DNA from: DATFVA01 sp963774455
GTDB taxonomy: Bacteria > Bacteroidota > Ignavibacteria > Ignavibacteriales > Ignavibacteriaceae
Assembly (NCBI GenBank): GCA_963774455.1
Contig: CAVZFD010000005.1
Span: 620,001-684,000, forward strand
Direction: 5' to 3'
DNA: 64,000 bases
Part shown: in pieces, positions 37,560-45,549 of the stretch
Layout: each line of letters opens with the position of its first letter
Position numbering within the stretch: the stretch's first letter is position 1
The notes under the pieces: model-generated
Database searches by the model: none
The model's input: the letters and a program-made list of their open reading frames with translations, nothing else
Told to the model about the DNA's origin: nothing
Program-made: the position numbers and the translations under genes

Positions 37560-38249
37560 TTATACATGGAAATTTTCTTTATAATTTTCAGTTACAACAT
37601 GGCCATCGAACAGATGAATAACCCTGTTTCCGTACTCGGCGTAAGTGGGTGAGTGGGTTACCATCACGATAGTAGAGCCGGCTTCGTTAAGACTGGTCAG
37701 CAGTCCCATCACCTCATCACCATGAGAAGAATCCAGGTTTCCTGTAGGCTCGTCAGCGAGGATTAACTTCGGGTTACCGACAATTGCACGGGCAACCGCC
37801 ACTCTCTGCTGCTGTCCGCCCGATAGCTGCTGTGGGAAGTGTGAAGCCCGATGAATGATCTCCATACGCTGAAGTGCGGCATTAACTTTTTCTTTTCTTT
37901 CTGATGCACCGACGCCCAGGTAGAGAAGAGGGAGCTCGACATTTTCATACACTGTTAATTCGTCAATCAGGTTGAAGCTCTGGAATACAAAACCGATATT
38001 CTCTTTTCTTATATGAGCTCTCTGTCTTTCTGTGTACTTTGAAACCTCATGCTCGAGAAAGAATAAATTTCCGTCTGTGGGGTTATCGAGTAAACCCAGG
38101 ATATTGAGAAGCGTTGATTTACCGCATCCCGAGGGACCCATAATAGAAACGAACTCACCCCGTTCTATCTCAATATTGACATTGTTCAGGGCCGTAGTTT
38201 CCACTTCAGCCGTGGTATAAAGTTTTTTAAGATTTTCTGTTTTTAACAT
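37560..38249 (-). CDS. ABC transporter ATP-binding protein, MacB/LolD type
   Basis: 229 residues, a complete single ATPase domain: Walker A GPSGCGKSTLL, Q-loop region FVFQSFNLIDELTVYENVELPL, signature LSGGQQQRVAVARA, Walker B LILADEPTGNLDSSHGDEV and switch histidine in VMVTHS. The P-T-G-N-L-D after Walker B is typical of the LolD/MacB/FtsE group that drives FtsX-type permeases. It is the only ATPase in an operon with three permeases and presumably serves all of them. A gap of 141 bases separates it from the adaptor gene upstream. Confidence 0.95.
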   Translation of the reverse strand: MLKTENLKKLYTTAEVETTALNNVNIEIERGEFVSIMGPSGCGKSTLLNILGLLDNPTDGNLFFLEHEVSKYTERQRAHIRKENIGFVFQSFNLIDELTVYENVELPLLYLGVGASERKEKVNAALQRMEIIHRASHFPQQLSGGQQQRVAVARAIVGNPKLILADEPTGNLDSSHGDEVMGLLTSLNEAGSTIVMVTHSPTYAEYGNRVIHLFDGHVVTENYKENFHV

Positions 38250-38390
38250 AATTATCTCCTTCTATGCTGCCAGTCTTCTGCTTTCAGCACAGATTATTTT
38301 AGTGAAGCTGAGGTTATTTTTTATTTTAATTACTTTTATCATTGCAATCTTATTTTTTCGTTCCGGTTATGTGAAGACCTTGACGCGGAA

Positions 38391-39641
38391 CTATTTCAAT
38401 ATAAGTTTATCGACATCACCGTAACTATCATAAGATGATGTTATCACTTTCTCGCCTTTCTCTAAGCCGCCCAGTACTTCAAAGTCACGCGAATTCTGCC
38501 TGCCTAATTTTATCTCCCTCTTGTTTGCTGTTTCGCCTGATGGATCGAGCACGAATATCCATTGGCCGCCGGTTGTCTGGTAGAATCCGCCTCTCTCAAT
38601 CGTCAGTGCCTGCGAAAGCTCTCCAAGCTCAAGCCTTACCTGCACCGACTGACCTCTCCTTATCCCTTTTGGTACATCGCCGTCAAAATTCATATCAACT
38701 TCAAATTGTCCGCTTTTTACTTCCGGGAAGACCTTTTTAATCACAAGCCTGTAGTTATGATTGTCAAAGGTAAACTCACCTGTCTGTCCGGGACTAACCC
38801 TTGCGATGTAGTGTTCATCAATCGCCGCCCTAACCTTAAATGAATCGACAACATCAATCTCACCGACATTAGCACCCGGAGCAATAGATTGCCCGATCTC
38901 AGCATTCAGGGAGGTCAGCTGTCCCTTAATCGGAGCCTTAACCGTTAAGTCCTCAAGCTGTTTCTTTGTGATGTTCAGATTTTCCTCAAGGGTGCTTACC
39001 GATTTTTCCAGCTGTTGGATCTGCTGAGCCCTGAAGACGGAGTCTTTCTGATAGGTCTCTAATGTGAGATCCTTTTTATTAGTCAGATATTCATATTCAT
39101 CTTTGGCATTCTGATATTCTATTTTCGAGATAAGGTTTTTCTCAAAAAGAACTTTATTATTTTCATAAGTGGTTTTTTGAAGTCTCAGGCTGTGGTTGAT
39201 ATCCAGGAGTTGTCCTTGCAGACTTAAGCGGGATTCCTCCAAGGCAAGCCTTGTGCTTCTTAAGGAGTTAATCTGTTGGAAAACATTAGCCTCATTATAA
39301 ATTATACTTAGTGTAAGCGAAGTGTTATCCAGCTTCACAATGGGGTCTCCAACCTCAACGTAGGCGCCTTCCTCCACGAATTTAGTTACAACCTTGCCTC
39401 CGTCGCTCACGTCAAGCAGGAAAGTCTTTATCGGCTGAACCGTTCCTGTAATAGGGATGTATTCCTGGAAGGGACCATAATTAACCGTTGAGATAGTAAT
39501 TTTATCCAGCTCAATATTTAGTCTTGAGCTTTTATCACCGAAAATAAAACTGTAAAGAATTATGATAAGAAGAAGAGCACCGCCTGCATACATTGCAATT
39601 CTTTTAGGCGGCCATTTTTTCTTTTCAATCTTTCTGTCCAT
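38391..39641 (-). CDS. Periplasmic adaptor (membrane fusion) protein, MacA/HlyD type
   Basis: 416 residues from ATG at 39641, preferred because AGGAGAG lies six bases upstream; an in-frame ATG at 39686 would add 15 residues. A basic N-terminus and one membrane helix (RIAMYAGGALLLIIILYSFIFG) anchor it. Then come a barrel-sandwich half (SDGGKVVTKFVEEGAYVEVGDPIVKLD), a long coiled coil (about residues 105-225), the second half (LTVKAPIKGQLTSLNAEIGQSIAPG), a beta-barrel and a C-terminal membrane-proximal domain. It links an ABC exporter to an outer-membrane channel, but no TolC-like gene is present here. First gene of the operon. Confidence 0.92.
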   Translation of the reverse strand: MDRKIEKKKWPPKRIAMYAGGALLLIIILYSFIFGDKSSRLNIELDKITISTVNYGPFQEYIPITGTVQPIKTFLLDVSDGGKVVTKFVEEGAYVEVGDPIVKLDNTSLTLSIIYNEANVFQQINSLRSTRLALEESRLSLQGQLLDINHSLRLQKTTYENNKVLFEKNLISKIEYQNAKDEYEYLTNKKDLTLETYQKDSVFRAQQIQQLEKSVSTLEENLNITKKQLEDLTVKAPIKGQLTSLNAEIGQSIAPGANVGEIDVVDSFKVRAAIDEHYIARVSPGQTGEFTFDNHNYRLVIKKVFPEVKSGQFEVDMNFDGDVPKGIRRGQSVQVRLELGELSQALTIERGGFYQTTGGQWIFVLDPSGETANKREIKLGRQNSRDFEVLGGLEKGEKVITSSYDSYGDVDKLILK

Positions 39642-39695
39642 TTTTAACTCTCCTGAGTATTTCGTATATAATCCGGTAAACCCCATACAACTTTA

Positions 39696-39711
39696 GTCAA
39701 AACCTGTGCCT
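39696..39711 (-). promoter_or_regulatory. Candidate sigma-54 promoter of the ABC export operon
   Basis: Read on the minus strand, AGGCACAGGTTTTGAC matches the sigma-54 form TGGCACG-N4-TTGCA at the GGCAC block and at TTG, with GG and the second G at the required spacing; the C of the -12 GC is replaced by A. Transcription would begin near 39684, about 43 bases before the adaptor start. The gene diverging upstream encodes an NtrC-type activator, which makes a sigma-54 promoter here likely. Confidence 0.45.
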
Positions 39712-39786
39712 TTTCTGCAAAAAAGGAGGGGATTTACTTATCCTATCCATAAACCGTTCATCAGTTAAATATTCACGAATACCTGC

Positions 39787-39819
39787 CGGACATGGTGAGA
39801 GCAGACGGGGAGGTGTCCG
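39787..39819. promoter_or_regulatory. Inverted repeat CGGACA...TGTCCG, candidate activator binding site
   Basis: CGGACA (39787-39792) and TGTCCG (39814-39819) are exact inverse complements 21 bases apart. A related TGTACGG follows at about 39835. The element sits roughly 75-110 bases upstream of the candidate -24 box, the usual distance for an enhancer bound by an NtrC-type regulator. Apart from this and the promoter, I see nothing else in the gap at 39642-40053. Confidence 0.35.
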
Positions 39820-40053
39820 TTTTCATTACAGTAGTGTACGGTAAAGAACAGTTAGAATAGCGAATGACGAAGGGACGAGAGTCGAATGGGTGATGATGGG
39901 GATAGAATAAGGATTGTTGATCAAGAGTCATTCATCCAAATATAATTCCTTTCAACATATTCCGGTTGATTCCTGATAAGTATTATAATATTTACATATT
40001 TTAAATGCATAAATAGGGAAAATTAATAAATCAATCGAAAAACTAGCGAAGAT

Positions 40054-41403
40054 ATGTCGAAAGCATCTGCTAAAGTCCTGATAGTGGACGACAATGAGGA
40101 CGTATTACTTGCTGCAAAACTTCTTCTCAAGCCTGTGGTTTCGGTAGTTCATACGGAGAAGAATCCTGATAACATTCCTCAGTTATTATTGAACGATGAG
40201 TATGATGTCATCTTCCTCGATATGAACTTCACCCAGGATATGACCAGCGGTAAAGAAGGACTTTTCTGGCTGAACCGGATACTGGACCTTGATCCCTCTG
40301 CGGCTGTTATACTTATAACAGCATTCGGAGATATCGAATTGGCCGTTAAAGCTGTGAAAGAAGGGGCAACTGATTTCGTACTAAAACCATGGCAGAACGA
40401 GAAATTCGTCTCAACCCTTTTATCTGCCCTGAAGCTGAAACAGTCAAAGGTTAATTCGCCGCAAGCCGATAACGGCAGCAAGTATAGCGAGTTAATCGGA
40501 AACTCTCTTGCTATTAGGAAGGTCTTTCAGACGATCGAAAAGGTTGCGGCAACCGATGCTAATGTCCTCATCCTGGGCGAGAACGGAACAGGAAAAGAAC
40601 TAGTTGCCAGAGCTCTTCACCAAAGTTCTAAAAGATCTGGCGAGATTTTTGTCAGGGTGGATATGGGCTCCTTGACTCCTTCTTTATTTGAGAGCGAACT
40701 GTTCGGTCACGTTAAAGGAGCATTTACTGATGCGAAGGATGAGAGAGCAGGAAGATTTGAAACCGCTTCAGGCGGTACACTTTTCCTCGATGAAATAGGA
40801 AATATTCCTGTCGAGCTGCAGGCGAAACTCCTTACGGTGCTGCAGAACCGGCAGGTTGCAAGGGTTGGTTCAAACAGCTATAAACCCATTGACATACGCC
40901 TGATTTGTGCTACGAACACTCCCATCCATCAAATGGTGGCGGAGAATAAATTCAGGCAGGACCTGCTTTACAGGATAAACACCGTTGAAATCGACATCCC
41001 TCCGCTCAGGGATAGAAAGGAAGATATCTCACTGCTCGCTGAACATTTTCTGGCAGTATACAAAGCTAAATACAATAAGCCGAACCTTCGGTTAAGTCCT
41101 GTAACGGTTAAGAAACTTGAAAACTACAAATGGCCCGGCAATGTGAGGGAGCTTCAGCACGCTATAGAGAGGAGCATCATCCTCAGTGATTCTGATGTCC
41201 TTCAGCCGTCTGACTTCTTCTTTACATCTCCGGAGACGAAAGAAGAGAAATTTATTTTTGATACCTATAATCTTGAGGAGGTTGAGAAAGCTGTTATAAG
41301 GAAGGTACTTGACGCCAACGGCGGCAATGTTACCAAAGCTGCGAAGGAACTTGGGTTAACACGCACAGCCCTTTACAGGAGAATGGAAAAGTACCAGTTA
41401 TAA
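40054..41403 (+). CDS. Sigma-54-dependent response regulator, NtrC family
   Basis: 449 residues. Receiver domain (1-125) with acidic pair D12/D13, phospho-acceptor D56 in VIFLDMNFT and K111. The AAA+ domain (about 145-380) has Walker A GENGTGKE (175-182), a GAFTDA loop at 222-227 where GAFTGA is usual, GGTLFLDEIGNIP as Walker B, and an R-finger region. The C-terminal Fis-type helix-turn-helix is NVTKAAKELGLTRTALYRRME. It activates sigma-54 promoters when phosphorylated. It is divergent from the ABC operon and followed by a phosphatase and an NtrB-type kinase, which is probably its partner. Confidence 0.95.
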   Translation: MSKASAKVLIVDDNEDVLLAAKLLLKPVVSVVHTEKNPDNIPQLLLNDEYDVIFLDMNFTQDMTSGKEGLFWLNRILDLDPSAAVILITAFGDIELAVKAVKEGATDFVLKPWQNEKFVSTLLSALKLKQSKVNSPQADNGSKYSELIGNSLAIRKVFQTIEKVAATDANVLILGENGTGKELVARALHQSSKRSGEIFVRVDMGSLTPSLFESELFGHVKGAFTDAKDERAGRFETASGGTLFLDEIGNIPVELQAKLLTVLQNRQVARVGSNSYKPIDIRLICATNTPIHQMVAENKFRQDLLYRINTVEIDIPPLRDRKEDISLLAEHFLAVYKAKYNKPNLRLSPVTVKKLENYKWPGNVRELQHAIERSIILSDSDVLQPSDFFFTSPETKEEKFIFDTYNLEEVEKAVIRKVLDANGGNVTKAAKELGLTRTALYRRMEKYQL

Positions 41404-41524
41404 TATTTTGTTCAGATATTAACACCCTGATTTTTCGGTGGGAGATAGTTTTTGCAGGCTAGAATCATTATCGGTTTTACGGTTTTTTAACGGTTACAGC
41501 TTTAAATAAATATTTTTATAATTA

Positions 41525-42940
41525 ATGATAAACTTTCGTTTAAATCTGATATTCAGGATCCTCCTCTTAACATTTTCTGTGTTCCTCTTGTTCTATGTCT
41601 GGTTCCAGAGTTCATTAAGCATAACACCGGTTATAATTGGATCCGTAATAATTGTCCAGGTGCTATTATTGATCAGGTTTGTCGACAACACAAACTCGGA
41701 GGTCTCCAAGTTTATACTCTCTATTAAGCACTCCGACTTCTCACAGTCTTTTCCACTGGAAAAACTCGGCGGCTCTTTTCTTGAGCTGGGAGGCGCGTTT
41801 ACACAGGTAATGAACCAGATCAAGGAAGTGCGGTCGGAAAAGGAGGAAAACTTTCAGTATCTGCAGACTGTAGTAAAGCATGTAGGAATCGGCCTGATTT
41901 CTTTTACAGAGAGTGGGAAGATCGAGATTATTAATGACGCCGCCAAAAAACTGCTGGAGGTAAACGATATTATTAATATTAAATCGCTCTCGTCTGTTAG
42001 TCCTGAACTAGTCTACACACTTGAGAATATTGACGCAGGCGAAAAAGCGCTTATCCCCCTTATACAGAATAATGTTGAGAAACAGATTTCCCTCTACGCA
42101 AGCGGCTTCAAGCTGAGGTCGCACAGGTACAAGCTAGTATCGCTGCAGGACATAAAGAACGAACTCGAAAGAGAACGCTTTTCGCGGGAACTGGAGATTG
42201 CTCACCAGGTGCAGACACGGCTGCTGCCGCATAAAGATCCCACGATCGAAAATTATGCGATAAAAGGACTCTGTGTCTCCGCTCGTGAAGTTGGCGGCGA
42301 TTATTATGATTATTTTGATCTCGGTGATAATAAGCTGGGACTTGTAATCGGTGATGTTTCCGGCAAGGGACTCCCGGCCGCATTCTATATGACCCTCACC
42401 AAGGGTATATTTCATTCGCAGGCCGGCACATCGCTCTCTCCCTGCGAAGTCCTAAAAAAGGTGAATAAAATTTTAATACATACCCTTGAGAAGGGTTCCT
42501 TCGTTACGATGTTTTACGGTATCCTCGATTACGCCGAAAACACCTTTATGTATGCAAGGGCAGGACATGAACCCGGCATTTATTATAACAGCATCAACAA
42601 TAAAATTGAAATACTCAGACCGCCGGGAATCGGACTGGGATTAAAAGAAGGCAGCATATTCGAAAAGAACATATGCGACCGCAGGCTCAGACTTAGCAGC
42701 GGCGATATGATCCTGCTCTACACCGACGGTTTTAACGATGCCCGAAATAAAAACAATGAGGACTTCGGCCGTGAACGAATTTTGAAGTTCATTGAAAAGA
42801 GTAAGGATATTGCCGGGAACGATCTGATTAAAGCACTCTCAGATGAAATCTCTGTTTTCAGTGATAATTCACCGCAGTTTGATGACCTCACAGTTATCTC
42901 TATAAAATATTTACCAGAATCTCCCGTAAACATAAATTAA
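41525..42940 (+). CDS. Membrane-anchored PP2C-type phosphatase (RsbU/SpoIIE-like) with PAS-like sensor half
   Basis: 471 residues. Two N-terminal membrane helices (about 8-30 and 33-52), a HAMP-like linker (IKHSDFSQSFPLEKLGG), a PAS-like domain (about 105-210; KHVGIGLISFTESGKIEIINDAAKKLL) and a C-terminal PP2C SpoIIE domain with VGGDYYDYFDLGDNKLGLVIGDVSGKGLPAAFYMTLTKG, RAGHEPGIYY and QFDDLTVISIKY, containing the metal-binding aspartates. Such enzymes dephosphorylate serine on anti-sigma antagonists or similar proteins. The first ~215 residues closely resemble those of the histidine kinase encoded next, so both probably respond to the same signal. Confidence 0.9.
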   Translation: MINFRLNLIFRILLLTFSVFLLFYVWFQSSLSITPVIIGSVIIVQVLLLIRFVDNTNSEVSKFILSIKHSDFSQSFPLEKLGGSFLELGGAFTQVMNQIKEVRSEKEENFQYLQTVVKHVGIGLISFTESGKIEIINDAAKKLLEVNDIINIKSLSSVSPELVYTLENIDAGEKALIPLIQNNVEKQISLYASGFKLRSHRYKLVSLQDIKNELERERFSRELEIAHQVQTRLLPHKDPTIENYAIKGLCVSAREVGGDYYDYFDLGDNKLGLVIGDVSGKGLPAAFYMTLTKGIFHSQAGTSLSPCEVLKKVNKILIHTLEKGSFVTMFYGILDYAENTFMYARAGHEPGIYYNSINNKIEILRPPGIGLGLKEGSIFEKNICDRRLRLSSGDMILLYTDGFNDARNKNNEDFGRERILKFIEKSKDIAGNDLIKALSDEISVFSDNSPQFDDLTVISIKYLPESPVNIN

Positions 42941-42956
42941 CTAGTGACCTGAAGAT

Positions 42957-44303
42957 ATGATAATTAAGAATTTCAGAGTGAACATTATCCTTCGGGTTGC
43001 GGTTCTCGGATTAAGCATAACGCTGCTTTTCTACCTTATTTTTTATACCGTGCTTTACGCTAGTATAGTGGTGCTGCTAATCATTATCATCTTCCAGCTT
43101 TACACACTTATCTACTATGTTGAGAAAACAAACAGGGACCTCTCTCGGTTTCTAAGCGCAATAGAGCATTCCGATTTTTCCCAGACCTTCATCGATACTT
43201 CACTTGGAAGTTCTTTTAAAGATCTCTATAAATCCTTCAACAAAGTGATTATGAAATTTCAGAATGCGAGAAGTGAAAAGGAGGAACACCTGAGGTATCT
43301 TGAAACGGTGATGCAGCATGTTGGAGTAGGACTAATCTCCTATAACCAGAACGGCGAAGTGCAGTTCATAAATAATGCCGCAAAAAGACTGCTGAGGATA
43401 ACACACCTCAATAATATTTCATCGCTTAGTAAAATAAGTCAAAGCCTTACCCGGAAACTCTTCGCCCTTGAAGCAGGGGAGAGGGAGACTATAAAGATTA
43501 CAGATGAGAACGATTTCATACAACTGATAATGTACGCCACAGAATTCAAGCTGAGGGATCAGAAATACACCCTTGTATCGCTGCAGAACATTCAGAGTGA
43601 ACTTGAAGAAAAAGAAATGGAAGCGTGGCAGCAGCTTATCAGGGTACTTACTCATGAGATAATGAATTCTATTACCCCGATCTCCTCGCTGGCGTCCACG
43701 GTTCAGTCGATCCTTAAAAACAACATACAGGGACAGTCGTCCCCCGATCCCGAGTCGCTTGACGATATCAACAGTGCAGTCAACACCATTCAGAGGAGAA
43801 GCGAAGGACTTATACATTTTGTTAACAGCTACAGGAATCTCACACGTATACCGAAACCTAATTTCCAGATCTTCCTGATCAGTTCACTATTCGAAAGAAT
43901 AAAAAAACTGATGTCGAAAGAGCTTGAAGAAAAAGGAATAAAGTTTGGTCAGTGCATAACGCCCGGAAGTCTTGAGCTCACTGCCGATCCCGAACTAGTA
44001 GAGCAGGTAATAATAAATTTACTGATCAACTCAGAGCAGTCGCTTGATGTAAAAGAAGCTGCAGAAATAAAATTAACCGCTTCACTTGATGAAAGGGGAA
44101 AGATCCTCATCAAGGTTATCGACAACGGACCCGGCATCCCCGAAGACGTACTTGAAAAGATCTTCATTCCTTTTTACAGCACAAAGAAGAACGGATCGGG
44201 AATAGGATTAAGTCTCTCCCGACAGATTATGCGCGCCCATGGCGGCAACATAAGAGTCGCCTCCAAAGCCGGCGAAGAAACCATTTTCACCTTAAGGTTT
44301 TAA
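42957..44303 (+). CDS. NtrB-type sensor histidine kinase
   Basis: 448 residues. Two membrane helices (about 10-30 and 33-53), a linker with EHSDFSQTFIDTSLGSS, a PAS-like domain (about 115-210; QHVGVGLISYNQNGEVQFINNAAKRLL), a DHp helix with phospho-accepting H233 in VLTHEIMNSITP, and a catalytic domain with N box (EQVIINLLINSEQS), G1 (VIDNGPGIPEDV) and G2 (GSGIGLSLSRQIM). No large periplasmic domain is present, so it senses at or inside the membrane. It is the likely kinase for the NtrC-type regulator two genes upstream; only 16 bases separate it from the phosphatase gene. Confidence 0.93.
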   Translation: MIIKNFRVNIILRVAVLGLSITLLFYLIFYTVLYASIVVLLIIIIFQLYTLIYYVEKTNRDLSRFLSAIEHSDFSQTFIDTSLGSSFKDLYKSFNKVIMKFQNARSEKEEHLRYLETVMQHVGVGLISYNQNGEVQFINNAAKRLLRITHLNNISSLSKISQSLTRKLFALEAGERETIKITDENDFIQLIMYATEFKLRDQKYTLVSLQNIQSELEEKEMEAWQQLIRVLTHEIMNSITPISSLASTVQSILKNNIQGQSSPDPESLDDINSAVNTIQRRSEGLIHFVNSYRNLTRIPKPNFQIFLISSLFERIKKLMSKELEEKGIKFGQCITPGSLELTADPELVEQVIINLLINSEQSLDVKEAAEIKLTASLDERGKILIKVIDNGPGIPEDVLEKIFIPFYSTKKNGSGIGLSLSRQIMRAHGGNIRVASKAGEETIFTLRF

Positions 44304-44585
44304 ATCATAATACCCTGCATTATGAATATGTCTTTCAAAGTGAGCTAAGTTTGCGGCCCTAACACCTTTTACAATTATAAAGATCATCGTATCTTTACGG
44401 CGGATGACAATAATCCCCGACTAAAAAATTGACGCACTTCCTGATATCGAAAAAATCTTTTAAATTTGTTGGAGCCCGTATACAAGAATACTTAATGATT
44501 GTTAATCAATATCAACCCTGGATTGGAAATATGAAAAAGAAAGATTGTCCAATTAATTATAATCATATTAATAACCGGAGCGGGT

Positions 44586-45377
44586 ATGGCAATAGCACAG
44601 AATTATAAAAGCGGGTATGAAACGGTGAATGGCCTCAGAATGTACTATGAAATTCACGGTAAAGGTGACCCTCTGGTTCTGATCCATGGAGGGGGATCAA
44701 CCATCGAAAGTACTTTCAGCAGAATACTTCCGTCACTTGCCCGTGATTTCGAAGTGATTGCTGTCGAACTCCAGGCACATGGCCGGACAAGTGACAGGGA
44801 AGCTCCTGAAAGTTTTGAACAGGACGCTGATGACATCGCAGCAATTTTATCCAGGCTAAAAATCGCAAAAGCATCATTCTTAGGATTCAGCAATGGAGGA
44901 AATACAGCTATACAAATAGCAGTAAGGCATACGGAAATTGTTGATAAGTTAGTACTCGCCTCTACATTTTATAAAAGAGAAGGTTTGATTCCGGGATTTT
45001 TCGTTGGAATGAAACAGGCTACGATAAACGATATGCCCCAACCACTTAAAGATGCATTCCTTAAAGTGAACCCGGATAGCAGCAAGCTATTAATTATGTT
45101 TAATAAAGACAGGGAGAGGATGCTGCATTTTAAGAATTGGGATGACAAAACAATAAACTCCATAAAAGCTCCGACGTTAATAATAAGCGGTGACAAAGAT
45201 GTAGTACTGACAAGTCATGCTCTTGATATGTCGAAGCTGATTGCAGATTCGAGATTAATGATACTTCCGGCGGAACATGGTTCATATCTGGGAGCAGTTG
45301 ATTTCAGGGAAAATCCGGATACCATGTTCGTAGAAGTAACAGCCAGCGTAATTAAAAACTTTTTAAATAATAAATAA
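44586..45377 (+). CDS. Alpha/beta hydrolase, probably exported; N-terminal frameshift suspected
   Basis: 263 residues of alpha/beta-hydrolase fold from the first in-frame ATG: oxyanion-loop motif LVLIHGGGSTIES, nucleophile elbow GFSNGGN, acidic residue in LIISGDKDV and the catalytic histidine in PAEHGSYLG. Upstream in the same frame, codons from 44535 encode a near-perfect signal-peptide core (K-R-K, a hydrophobic run, then AIAQ) but lack a start codon. ATG at 44531 would read into it if the following run of five A were four. The true protein therefore probably starts at 44531 and is periplasmic, with either a sequencing error or a real frameshift. Substrate unknown. Confidence 0.8.
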   Translation: MAIAQNYKSGYETVNGLRMYYEIHGKGDPLVLIHGGGSTIESTFSRILPSLARDFEVIAVELQAHGRTSDREAPESFEQDADDIAAILSRLKIAKASFLGFSNGGNTAIQIAVRHTEIVDKLVLASTFYKREGLIPGFFVGMKQATINDMPQPLKDAFLKVNPDSSKLLIMFNKDRERMLHFKNWDDKTINSIKAPTLIISGDKDVVLTSHALDMSKLIADSRLMILPAEHGSYLGAVDFRENPDTMFVEVTASVIKNFLNNK

Positions 45378-45549
45378 AACATTACTCCTGATGATTTAAA
45401 ATTTCGCCTGACCGGGAAAGGAGTATTTTAACTATCATTATTCCCGGGTGTAATTGCTGCTCTTAAACTATAAAAAAAGGGATCGTTTTATTTATGGTAA
45501 CTGCTATTTCAATTTTATATTTTAACCTGTTATTAAAATACTTATATGC

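Noticed and set aside
41437..41455. Possible sigma-54 promoter before the phosphatase gene (GGTGGGAGATAG...TTTGCA)
   Set aside because: The GG and GC elements are 11 or 12 bases apart instead of 10, and the -24 block lacks GCAC.
45412..45447. CCGGGAA/TTCCCGG inverted repeat before the Reg_prop sensor gene
   Set aside because: The loop is over 20 bases and there is no T run; a single 7-base pair of arms is weak evidence for either a terminator or an operator.
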